Shown piece after piece: positions 7,023 through 15,132 of a stretch of 64,000 nucleotides of DNA. A program made the translations under genes and the position numbers. How positions within the stretch are numbered: position 1 is the stretch's first letter; every line of letters starts with the position of its first letter. The notes below the pieces were generated by a model. That model did not search any database, was not told the DNA's origin, and worked only from the letters and a program-made list of their open reading frames with translations. Source of the DNA: Streptomyces sp. NBC_00341 (GTDB lineage: Bacteria > Actinomycetota > Actinomycetes > Streptomycetales > Streptomycetaceae); the NCBI RefSeq assembly GCF_041435055.1, contig NZ_CP108002.1, positions 124,001 to 188,000 on the forward strand. The letters run 5' to 3'.

Positions 7023-7885
7023 CGGCGTCCACTGGAAAGGCGATCACTTCGTCGAAGGGGACACGAGTCTGGAGGCAGTGGTGGAGCTGGCCGAGCATGC
7101 GGTTGAACAGGTGCCGCAGGGCTTGTGCATGCCAGTCTCCGTGCTCCCGTCGCTTCCGGTAGTGCGCGTTGGCGCCCTTCGAGTGGGTGAGGGTGGAGAA
7201 GGCCCATAGGTAGCCGGCGTGGTTGAGGCGGTTGTTCTTCACGAACCTGCGCCCGACGTATTTGCGTTTGCCCGAGGCCCGGGTGATCGGGGCAGCTCCC
7301 GCGTATGCCTTGAGTCCACCAGCGGTGGCGAAGCGGGTGCGGTCGTCGCCGATCTCGGCCAGGAGGCGGGCACCGACTCCAGGGCCGATACCGGGGAAGC
7401 TGAGCATGACCGGGGCGTCGGGGTGGGTTCGGAAGGTCCGTTCGACCGCCTTGGCAAGCTCGTCGACTGCCTTGCAGACGGCGTTCAGCTGGACCAGCAG
7501 AGCCTTGGCCTGGATACCCATGGCCTCCTCCACCACCGGTAGCTGGCGGGCGGACGGCTGCCGGAACAGCGTCTGAATCCGTTCGGTGTCCTCGTTGATC
7601 CCAACGTTGGCGGCCCGCGTTGTGCATCGTCACCTTGAGCTTCCAGAGTGCCACCTCAGCGGCCTCGGTCGGGGTCGGTGCCGCGGCAAGGATCTTCCGC
7701 GCGTCCGGCCGGGTCAGTCCGCCCGCCTTGTGCCGCCATGCCTCAAGAGCTGCCCGGTAGTACTCACGCAGGAGAGAGCGGAGCTGGTTGGCGATCTGCT
7801 GCCGGTTCCAGACCGCGTCCTGGTGGGCGCGGGCGAGGACGGCGATGGCCTGGGCCAGGTCGCTGTCGGCGGGCAGGGGCAGCCG
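7012..7885 (-). pseudogene. IS110-family transposase remnant (N-terminus lost, frameshifted)
   Basis: On the minus strand two frames together give the middle and C-terminus of an IS110-type transposase. The first part (about 7885-7620) reads DLAQAIAVLARAHQDAVWNR. After a frame change near 7615 the C-terminal domain follows, with the helix-hairpin FPGIGPGVGARLLAEIGDDR, GLKAYAGAAPITRASGKRK and LFNRMLGQLHHCLQTR to the stop at 7012. The N-terminal DEDD nuclease domain (about 150 residues) is missing. At the point where it should begin, sequence of another gene starts. It is therefore inactive. The target site and element ends cannot be recognised. Confidence 0.8.
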
Positions 7886-8412
7886 CGTCCACCGCAGCCG
7901 TGGCAGGCGCCGAGGCCGTCGCACTCGTAGCAGAGCACGTAGCCGGGCGTGAGGGTCTCGGGCGTCCGGACCGGCTCCGGCCACTGGAACTCCTCCGGCT
8001 CGTGCAAGGCTAGGGCGGGGGTCTGCCCGCTGTAGAGCACGGCCGAGTTGTAGTCGCCTGTGCGGACTTCGATGCGGGTGCCGTCGGGGCGGCGGGCAGT
8101 GAGGGCGTACGTGCGTTTCGTGCCGTCGATCTCCTCCTGAGGCCCCGCGATGTCCCAGTCGGCCAAGCTGAGCAGGCCGGCCGCCCGGGAGGCGACGTCG
8201 GCAGCGCCGACCCCTCCGGGGCGTTCCCCACGGAACACGGCCGAGTAGCTGTAGCGCAGGGGCTCGCGCCAGTCGGCGACGTTCGGCTCGTCGAGGAAGA
8301 GGAGGCCGAGGTCGGCGCCGGGGGTCAGGTCGTCGATCAGCTCGACGAGCTGCGCACGCAGGGCACGCCCGAGCCGGTCCAACTCCTCACGCACACCAGG
8401 AATTTCTCCCAC
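7886..8412 (-). pseudogene. Hypothetical gene, 3' end replaced by IS110 remnant
   Basis: GTG 8412, preceded by a GAGGGGGC-like ribosome site, opens a frame beginning VGEIPGVREELDRLGRAL. It is followed by a ~150-residue soluble domain (TPGADLGLLFLDEPNVADWR; SYSAVFRGERPGG) and a short cysteine cluster, YVLCYECDGLGACHGCGGRG. The Cys pairs resemble a small zinc knuckle (DnaJ-like CxxCxGxG spacing). Coding collides with IS110 sequence at about 7885, so the original C-terminus is lost. It is divergent from the damaged gene at 8465, and the pair probably share a promoter region. Function unknown. Confidence 0.55.
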
Positions 8413-8464
8413 TGGTGCCCCCTCTCTCTCGCTTGATTGCGGGCGTCCTATGCGGGTGAGAACG

Positions 8465-8939
8465 GTGAGAACACAGGCCGAGGCCCGTACCCAGCTACTA
8501 CGGCGCTTCACGGAGACGCTCCGTGCGCTGCCCCCCGGAACTGTCGCTGGCGCTACGGCATCCGGACCTACCCCACGCGGGCCTGCACCGCGGGGTTGTC
8601 CTGTCCGATGACCTGAACCATCCCGATGACGGCTGGGCGACCTTCGACGTCCGGTACTGGGTGTTGGGAACCGCGCCGGACACCCGAGACCGGTATTTCG
8701 ACCTGGTGACGGGGGTGTGGCGCGAGTGGGGCTGGGCGACGAGGCACGGAGGGGCTGCCGGTACGCGCACGGGTTGGGCGGACACCCCCGACGGCTACGG
8801 CCTCGCCCTCACGCGGAGTGTGAACGGCCACCTGAGCATGGCCGGCTCGACACCGCTGTTCCTGCGGGACTCGGTGGTGGGGGAGCCGATGCCGACGCGG
8901 ATCGCTTGGCGGGACGGGGAGGCGGTGTCCTCCTTGTAG
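8465..8939 (+). pseudogene. Hypothetical gene with a +1-type frameshift
   Basis: GTG 8465 opens a frame reading VRTQAEARTQLLRRFTETLR, then ALPPGT. At about 8541-8544 the sensible translation moves to another frame: SLALRHPDLPHAG, VVLSDDLNHPDDGWATFDV and GYGLALTRSVNGHLS, to TAG at 8937-8939. The two pieces join smoothly if one base is removed near 8541, so the gene (about 155 residues) carries a frameshift mutation or a sequence error. Alternatively the second frame is translated alone from ATG 8523. I recognise it only as a Streptomyces hypothetical protein. It sits back-to-back with the gene ending at 7886. Confidence 0.5.
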
Positions 8940-9092
8940 TCAGACTCGCAGAGTGAGTGAGCCTTCGCCAACTTGAATTCGCAAGTCAAATGGCTGGTGT
9001 GACGGCCTTCCGGGGTGCTCACGCTGGTCGTGGGCGGGAGCCTACGGAGAAGATCATCCGTCAGCGGTCGACTTCGAGGTTCGTCAGGGGTG

Positions 9093-10253
9093 TCAGCAGG
9101 ACTCGGCGATACGGATGACCGCCTCGGTGAGGGTCTCCGGCGCGCAGCCGAAGTTGAGCCGGGCGAAGCCGGGAAAGCCGTAACGGTGACCGGAGTTCAG
9201 GGCGACCTTGGCCGCGCCGAGGATGTGGGCGGCGGGGTCGTCGCCCCAGCCGAGGGCCCGGAAGTCGATCCACGCCAGGAAACTGGCCTGCGGCGGCGTG
9301 TAGCGCGCCGCGGGGAGATGCTTGTCCAGGAGCTCGGCGAGCAGGGTCCGGTTGTGGTCGAGGACTTCCAGGACCTCGGCGAGCCAGGCGTCCGCGTCGT
9401 TGAGGGCGGCGACGGTGGCGATCACCCCCAGGTGCCCGGTGCGGTAAAGGCAGTGGGGCGACATACGCTCGACGTACCGCTTCGGCGCCGGGTCGGCGGT
9501 GATGATGGTGGCGGCCTTGAGACCGGCCAGGTTCCAGCCCTTGCTGGCGGACAGGAACGAGAAGCCCCAGCGCCGCGCCTCCTGCGACACCGACAGGAAC
9601 GGGACGAACTCCGCTCCGGCCTGCACGAGCGGGGCGTGGATCTCGTCGGCGAGGACGAAGACGCCGTATTTCTCGGCCAGTTCGGCGAGCGCGACCAGGT
9701 CGTCGCGCGGGTGCACGAGGCCGAGCGGATTGTGCGGGCTGCACAGCAGGTAGGCCCTGGCCCCGTCGGCGAAGGCTCGCTCCAGGGCGGCCAGATCCAG
9801 GCGCGGGCCCCGCGCGATGCTGTCGGCCGAGGGTGCCTCGCTCAGCGGCGCCTCGACGACAAGGGCGCCCACCTCCTGGACCCACCAGAAGAACGGCTCG
9901 TAGACCGGCGGACTGATGACCACCTTGTCCCCGGGGGCGACGATGCGGCGCAACGTCTCGACGATCCCGATTCCGACGTCGGCGACGGTGTGCACATGGT
10001 CGGGGTCGATGTCCCAGTCCCAGGTGCGCAGGGCGTAGCCGGCGACCGCCTTGGCGAGATCGGTGGTGGGTGCCGCGTAGCCGGTGTCGGAGCGGCGGAT
10101 CGCCTGGTGCAGGGCGGCGGCGACCGGCTCGGCGAGCGGGAAATCCATCTCGGCGACGGGCAGGGGCAGCACATCGTGCGGGAAGGTCTGCCATTTCGCG
10201 CTGAGGCGGTGACGGAGTTCAGTGAGCGGGGGGACCCGGAAGGCGCTGCTCAT
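9093..10253 (-). CDS. MalY/PatB-type PLP aminotransferase (putative cystathionine beta-lyase)
   Basis: A 386-residue fold-type I PLP enzyme of the MalY/PatB group. Members cleave the C-S bond of cystathionine or cysteine conjugates, and some act as aminotransferases. The N-terminus has the family mark LPLPVAEMDFPLAEPV. SPHNPLG (172-178), LADEIH (201-206) and the Schiff-base lysine K238 in LSASKGWNLAGLK are present, as is the C-terminal Arg region (ARLNFGCAPETL). Length is normal. ATG 10253 follows CCAGGAG at good spacing. It is divergent from the truncated AraC gene at 10404, the kind of regulator usually found beside such genes, so regulation is probably impaired. The exact substrate is not deducible. 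Confidence 0.88.
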   Translation of the reverse strand: MSSAFRVPPLTELRHRLSAKWQTFPHDVLPLPVAEMDFPLAEPVAAALHQAIRRSDTGYAAPTTDLAKAVAGYALRTWDWDIDPDHVHTVADVGIGIVETLRRIVAPGDKVVISPPVYEPFFWWVQEVGALVVEAPLSEAPSADSIARGPRLDLAALERAFADGARAYLLCSPHNPLGLVHPRDDLVALAELAEKYGVFVLADEIHAPLVQAGAEFVPFLSVSQEARRWGFSFLSASKGWNLAGLKAATIITADPAPKRYVERMSPHCLYRTGHLGVIATVAALNDADAWLAEVLEVLDHNRTLLAELLDKHLPAARYTPPQASFLAWIDFRALGWGDDPAAHILGAAKVALNSGHRYGFPGFARLNFGCAPETLTEAVIRIAESC

Positions 10254-10403
10254 GAATGGGGCTCCTGGAGATCATGACGACGGGAAGGCAGAGGGGGCGT
10301 GCGTCTCGGCGGCCGGGGCCGGCGACGCGTGGGCCGGCGGGACCGGCACATCGCCATGGTCGACGCCGAGCGATATGTCGCGCTTCCGATAAACTGCCAA
10401 CCA

Positions 10404-10612
10404 ATGACAGAAATCCGCCACGAGCCCACAGCGCCGACTGGCGCACAGTGGCTGGTGCCCGGAGCGGCCATTGACGCCCACCGCCACGACGACCACCAGA
10501 TCGTCTACGCGGGCCGGGGCGTGCCGGCCGTGACGACCAGCACCGGGACGTGGATCGCGCCGGGCACCCGCGCCATCTGGGTGCCAGCTGGCGCCGTGCA
10601 CGCCCACAAGGT
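10404..10612 (+). pseudogene. AraC-family regulator, N-terminal fragment
   Basis: ATG 10404 opens MTEIRHEPTAPTGAQWLVPG, followed by AAIDAHRHDDHQIVYAGRG, WIAPGTRAIWVPAG and AVHAHK. This is the cupin sensor domain typical of AraC regulators, which carry the HxHxxHQ pattern early. Coding similarity stops near 10612, where sequence of an unrelated gene (AlbA_2 type) begins in a different frame. The AraC DNA-binding domain is absent. The fragment is divergent from the aminotransferase gene, its likely former target. Confidence 0.75.
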
Positions 10613-12265
10613 GTCATCGGCATCGCCACCCGCCATGAGCACGGCGAAGAGGTGCTGGACCACATTGTCGAGGTCGGCCCGGCCGAGGTGAACCTGGACC
10701 GGATCCGCAAGCTGATCCGACAGAGGATCACCCCGGCACCGCGCGGTGTGCGGGTGGGATGGTCCTGTGGTGATGGCGGGCGGGTGGCGTTCATCGACAT
10801 CCCGGCGCAGGCTGTCGACACGCTCTTCGTCGTGCCGGCACCGGTGGGCAAGCCCGGTTCGCCGCGCACCGACACGGTCGCCGTGCCGATGCGGGACGGC
10901 GACAGCACGCACTGGCTGCCGCGGACTGGGATCCAGCAGCTGCTCTCCGCCGGTGTCCGGGCCTCGGGCATGCCGACCGCCCAGGCTCTCACCGAGCTCC
11001 TGGGGCAGGCCGTGTCGAAAGCCGGGCCGGACGACGGACTGCGGGTCGGGCAGGGCCTGCCGGACCGGGAGCGGGAAATGCGGGCGGTCTACGGGCAGTT
11101 GGCCGGAGAAGGGCTGGGGCTGCCTGCCGGCGAGGCCTGGGCGCAGGGCACGGCCGCTTGTCAGGATCTGCACCACGAACGGGACGGTGAGCCGGGCTGG
11201 GTGCTGTGCCTGGTGGCCGGGCGCCCTGCGGTCGCCGTCGCTGCGCCCGTCTGGCAGGCGACTGTCGAAGTCGGCCGGCATGCGCCGGGCCCAGATCCGC
11301 TCGCGGGCATCGGCCTTCCCCGCCCGCCCGAGGGCACGGACGCGCCGTGGGTGATCGCGGCCGGCTCCCGGAGTGTGAACGTCGACGGCGGTTCGTGGGG
11401 CGCGGACCGGCTGACGTGTTCGGGGCGTGGTGTGTGGAGGTGGCAGCCGCTCCCCCGCTTCAGCATCAACCAGGGCCGGTCGGCCGAGAACAGGACTGCC
11501 GGGCAGACGACGGCGCTGCGCCTGCGCGCCGTGGTGAACCTGCCCTGGGCCGAGGCGAGCCGGCTGGAGATCAGCAAACCCCGGCGCACTCTGCTTGAGC
11601 AGCAGCTTCCGTACAGCGCGGTGGCCGGGGCGGTGACGATGCTGTCCAGGCGTCGGGGCGCCGAGCTGTCCGCCGCTCGCCGGGAACGGGGCCCCTTCGG
11701 CAACTCGGCCCGTACCGCCGCCTACTCGTGCACGATCGCGGGACCGGACGGCGGCCCGGCCCTGAAGGCGTCCGTCATGCTCGCCCTGCCGGCCACGATG
11801 GAGTCCACCGTGGTCGCCTGCTCGGACGTTCTGGTCGAGAACCCGCAGGCCTTGGCGGCGGCCCTCGGCTCCGGCCGGGACACGCGGCTGGGCTTCGACG
11901 AGGTCCAGGCCGTGCTGCTGAGCACGTGGAAGACGGCTGCCGAGTTGCTGCCCGCCCTCGTCGGTGACCCGGCCGGGCTGTCGTGGGCCGCCCCGCCCAC
12001 CACCGGACTGCGGATGACGTGCGAACAGCTGGCCGGCAACGGCGTCCTGCCGGCCCTGGACTCGCTCGTCGACCCGGCCTCGCTCGGCACGAACGACGAC
12101 GGGACCAGGTCACACATGGCCGACACCATCACCGCCGCGCCCGCCATGGACCGGGCGGAGCGCCGGAGCCTGCTGCGGGAGGCGCTGGTGCACATGGCCC
12201 GCGAGTTCGGGCGCGTCGACGCGGAGGTGGACCTGCTGCAACTCGGCGGCCGGACAACGACCTGA
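10613..12265 (+). pseudogene. AlbA_2 (Schlafen-type) domain protein, 5'-truncated
   Basis: An open frame of ~550 codons without a proper start. The N-terminal ~75 residues (GVIGIATRHEHGEEVLDHIV; NLDRIRKLIRQRITPAPRG; VAFIDIPAQAVDTLFVVPAP) match the second half of an AlbA_2 DNA-binding/ATPase-like domain. A long Streptomyces-specific region of unknown role follows, with Trp-rich and aromatic segments. The first half of the AlbA_2 domain is missing, and the frame joins directly to the AraC fragment at ~10612. A recombination or deletion therefore fused two genes. Any expression would need an internal start. TGA is at 12263-12265. Confidence 0.65.
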
Positions 12266-12487
12266 TCGTCGGCGAGCAGAACGCGCAGCAGGCGCTGGTC
12301 GGGACTCACCGCGTGCGCGGCGTCCAGGGCGAGGGCAGCGTCCAGTCGCTCGTCCGTCGATGGCTTGGTCAGGGTCACCTGCGTCCAGTCACGGGGCAGG
12401 CCGCGGCGGGCCGGGGTCAGACGTCTGGCGGGCGGGTGCGGAACTACCACCACCTGGGCGAGGGCGACGCCTGCCGGGATGTCCCGG
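12266..12487 (-). other. Unassigned minus-strand coding-like remnant
   Basis: On the minus strand an open frame reads DIPAGVALAQVVVVPHPPAR, then RRGLPRDWTQVTLTKPSTD and ERLDAALALDAAHAVSPDQ, composition typical of real protein. It has no good start, and it runs into the antisense of the AlbA_2-type gene. It is probably a gene fragment left by the rearrangement at this locus. I do not recognise it. Confidence 0.3.
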
Positions 12488-13417
12488 TCAGCGGTCTGTC
12501 CGGTCCGGCGCCCACACGTCGTCCGGGGTGCGCAGCCTCAAGGTGCGCAGATGGTCGCGTAGCGCGGTCAGTACGGGGTGCTGGTCTCCGGTGCGGGACA
12601 GCAGCACGTGTGTGTACACCGGGGTCGGTTCGCGCAATGGGATGCGCCGCAGATCGTGGGTCTGGGGCCACACGTACCGGTCCCCGCTGCCGACGAGGGT
12701 GGCCAGCGCGTCCGAGTCGGCCAGTGCGTCCATCAGGGCCTCGTCCCCGAAGTTGGGGCCGAGCGCGTCGATACTCAGGCCGAAGGCCTCGGACAGCGCC
12801 TGATAAAACGCCGCCCACTCCGTGCCGGGCCTGATCCCGGGGATCCAGATGCGGTGGCCGGCCAGGTCCGCGGGCCTGACCCAGGGTACGTCCGCCAACG
12901 GGTGGCTGGGTCCGACCAGGAGCTCCAGGGGCGCGTCCAGGAGTCGTTCGGCCCTGATCCCGGCCGGGACCTGGCCTGCCGGCAGGGCACGGAAGGACGC
13001 GTCGACAGTCCCGTCGAGCACCGCGCGGGCGGCCTGGGCGGCGTTCTCCTTGCTCAGTGTGACGGCGTCGAGGTTCATCTCGGGTTGGGAGCGGTAGAAC
13101 CGGTAGACGGCCTGGGCAGGAGCGATGCGCCGGTTGAGGACGTCGACGCGCAAGGGACGGCTGCCGGGGCGCACGGCTTGCTCGGCCTGCTCGACGGTGG
13201 TCAGTACCTTCTTGGCGTGCGGCAGGAAGACCTGCCCGTCCAGGCTCATCCGGGAGCCGCGGGAGGTGCGCACCAGGAGCGTGACCCCAAGGTGCTTCTC
13301 CAGGGTCGCGATCCGCTTGGAGACCGCCTGCTGGCTGATCCCGAGCTCGTCCGCCGCCGCCTGGAACTGGCCGGTCTCAGCGACGGTCACGAACGTCCGC
13401 ATCGCTTCAACATCCAC
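12488..13417 (-). CDS. LysR-family transcriptional regulator
   Basis: A 309-residue LysR regulator. The winged helix-turn-helix is at residues 1-60 (MRTFVTVAETGQFQAAADEL, then GISQQAVSKRIATLEKHLGV). An effector-binding domain of normal length follows (…RPLRVDVLNRRIAPAQA to the C-terminus). The gene is divergent from the acetyltransferase gene at 13508 with a 90-bp shared region, the standard arrangement for a LysR protein controlling its neighbour. The shared region contains TTCACAATGGTTGGTTGTT, which could hold the binding site. The effector is unknown. The C-terminal end is rich in Arg/Asp but not truncated. Confidence 0.88.
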   Translation of the reverse strand: MDVEAMRTFVTVAETGQFQAAADELGISQQAVSKRIATLEKHLGVTLLVRTSRGSRMSLDGQVFLPHAKKVLTTVEQAEQAVRPGSRPLRVDVLNRRIAPAQAVYRFYRSQPEMNLDAVTLSKENAAQAARAVLDGTVDASFRALPAGQVPAGIRAERLLDAPLELLVGPSHPLADVPWVRPADLAGHRIWIPGIRPGTEWAAFYQALSEAFGLSIDALGPNFGDEALMDALADSDALATLVGSGDRYVWPQTHDLRRIPLREPTPVYTHVLLSRTGDQHPVLTALRDHLRTLRLRTPDDVWAPDRTDR

Positions 13418-13507
13418 ACTCCCACCCTACTTTCACAATGGTTGGTTGTTGCCGGTCGGGTGTGTGGTTGTTTGATCGTGGGTTCTTCAGGGTGGTGGGA
13501 TCAGCGC

Positions 13508-14059
13508 ATGTCCACTCGCACAGATCAGATCATGTATGTCCACAAGCCCGAGTTCGCGCGTCATATGAAGCGAGTCGTGGAGGTCACCGACGCGACGTCC
13601 CGGCTGAACGTGCTGCCGTTCAGCGACGGCGAAGCTCGCGCTGAACTACTTTCGGTTGTGTTCGGTGGTCCGCTCCCGGAGACGGTGACGATCTACCCGC
13701 CGTTCTTCACCGAGTGCGGGCTGAACACGACATTCGGGGAGAACGTCTTCGTCAACCAGGGATGCACATTCATGGACAAGGGCGGGATTCGGATCGGCAA
13801 CGGTGTCATGATCGCCCCGAAGGTCAATCTCATCACCGGGGGGCACCCTCTGCCCCTCGCCGAGCGCCGCGAGTACCTCTCCCTCGCCCCGATCGTCATC
13901 GAAGACGACGTCTGGATCGGTGCGGGAGCAACGATCACTCAGGGAGTGACCATCGGTGCCGGCGCGGTGGTCGCTGCCGGCGCGGTGGTCGCTCGTGACG
14001 TCCCCGCACGCACCCTGGTCGCGGGAGTCCCCGCCCGGGAGATCAAGACGATTGACTGA
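13508..14059 (+). CDS. Hexapeptide-repeat acetyltransferase (maltose/galactoside O-acetyltransferase type)
   Basis: A 183-residue left-handed beta-helix acyltransferase. The N-terminal helical cap is at about 1-55. The hexapeptide coils follow (NTTFGENVFVNQGCTFMDKG; IRIGNGVMIAPKVNLITGGH; IVIEDDVWIGAGATITQGVT; IGAGAVVAAGAVV), ending in VPARTLVAGVPAREI. The catalytic His is the H in ITGGHPL. This matches acetyl-CoA-dependent sugar O-acetyltransferases (LacA/Maa). ATG 13508 is preceded by a GGTGGTGGG stretch. It is likely controlled by the divergent LysR regulator at 12488. The sugar acceptor cannot be told. Confidence 0.88.
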   Translation: MSTRTDQIMYVHKPEFARHMKRVVEVTDATSRLNVLPFSDGEARAELLSVVFGGPLPETVTIYPPFFTECGLNTTFGENVFVNQGCTFMDKGGIRIGNGVMIAPKVNLITGGHPLPLAERREYLSLAPIVIEDDVWIGAGATITQGVTIGAGAVVAAGAVVARDVPARTLVAGVPAREIKTID

Positions 14060-14302
14060 GCCCGGCCGGGCACCGGCCCGGGGCGAGCAGCACGTCAACC
14101 GGTCGCACAGTGGTCCCCGCAGGCGTACCTGCGATCACGCAGCCGACAGCTGGCATGTCACCGTCCAGGGGCTGTGACAGGGTGCCCGCCACGCTTCGGC
14201 CGAGACGGCTGCGTCCGATGATCGCCCTCGGGGAAGGAGGACAATCGTGAGAATTCGAGCAGTCCGGGCACGGAACACGATGTGAGACCGTCAGGAGTCG
14301 TA

Positions 14303-14770
14303 GTGATCAAGGTCGAACGAGTCATGCACTCAAGCCGAACGCGCGACGAGATCGTGGCCTACATGGCCGACTTCTCCCGCGCCGAACAGTGGGACCCGGG
14401 GACCATCACCTGCCGACGGGTGAACGCCAATGATCCGGTGGAGGTGGGCACGGAGTGGCTCAACGTGTCCTCGTTCCGCGGACGCCGTACGGAGCTTCGC
14501 TACGAACTGACGCGGATGAGCAACGACCGGCTCACCTTCGTCGGGCGCAACAAGACTGCGACATCGACGGACGACCTGCACTTCGAAACGCTCTCCGACG
14601 GCACCCGTATCACCTACGGCGCGCAGGTCGAGTTCCACGGGATCGCGCGACTGGCAACCCCCCTGCTGAAGAGGGAGTTCGAGCGTTTGGGGGATGAGGT
14701 GTCCCGACAGCTCCCGGCAGCGCTCGCACAGGCCCTGGGCCCCTGCGCGCCCGGTCCGCAACAGCCCTGA
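14303..14770 (+). CDS. SRPBCC-family lipid/ligand-binding protein
   Basis: A 155-residue protein of the START/Bet v1-like (SRPBCC, polyketide cyclase-like) fold. It begins VIKVERVMHSSRTRDEIVAY, includes the hallmark FSRAEQWDPGT loop and ends in a long amphipathic helix (LLKREFERLGDEVSRQLPAA). GTG 14303 is chosen because AGGAG lies at 14293-14297, before it; the upstream GTG at 14282 lacks a site. Such proteins bind hydrophobic ligands or modify polyketides. No pathway genes are adjacent, so the ligand is unknown. It stands alone between the acetyltransferase and a small membrane protein on the other strand. Confidence 0.75.
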   Translation: MIKVERVMHSSRTRDEIVAYMADFSRAEQWDPGTITCRRVNANDPVEVGTEWLNVSSFRGRRTELRYELTRMSNDRLTFVGRNKTATSTDDLHFETLSDGTRITYGAQVEFHGIARLATPLLKREFERLGDEVSRQLPAALAQALGPCAPGPQQP

Positions 14771-14832
14771 CCTGGCCGCGTTTCTCCTCGCCCGTCAGGG
14801 ACATCGCGTGTGAGGACGCGTAGCCGGTCGGC

Positions 14833-15012
14833 TCACAGAGCGAATATGCGGGCGATGAAGAAGGCTGCGATGAGAACCGCGCCGAAGACGATGAGCCCCA
14901 GCCAGATCTTCGGGTGCTCCCACACACCTCCGTCCGGGCGCTCTTCATGGGCTTCGGCGATGCAGCCCTCGACGGGAGGGGTCTCACCGGGAGGTACAAG
15001 GTGCTCAGCCAT
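14833..15012 (-). CDS. DUF6480-like small membrane protein
   Basis: A 59-residue protein: MAEHLVPPGETPPVEGCIAE, a charged linker, then one membrane helix (IWLGLIVFGAVLIAAFFIA) ending ARIFAL. The PPGETPPxEG start followed by a single C-terminal helix is the pattern of the DUF6480 family in Streptomyces. No strong ribosome site is visible before ATG 15012. The gene lies 120 bases downstream of the MMPL exporter, same strand, and could be read from the same transcript. Role unknown. Confidence 0.6.
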   Translation of the reverse strand: MAEHLVPPGETPPVEGCIAEAHEERPDGGVWEHPKIWLGLIVFGAVLIAAFFIARIFAL

Positions 15013-15132
15013 GGTTCAAGCGTGGTGCCATACACCCGTTTGCGCATCTCCGGACCACCTGGGACGGCAGCGGAACGGCGGTGGAGCGCCGCCGACCGCC
15101 GGGGAGAGGCGCAGCCCGGTCGGTGCGGAGGT

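Noticed and set aside
9015..10277. Plus-strand open frame of 420 codons
   Set aside because: Antisense to the MalY/PatB aminotransferase, whose PLP motifs are complete on the minus strand. The plus frame has Gly/Glu/Arg-biased composition and no family.
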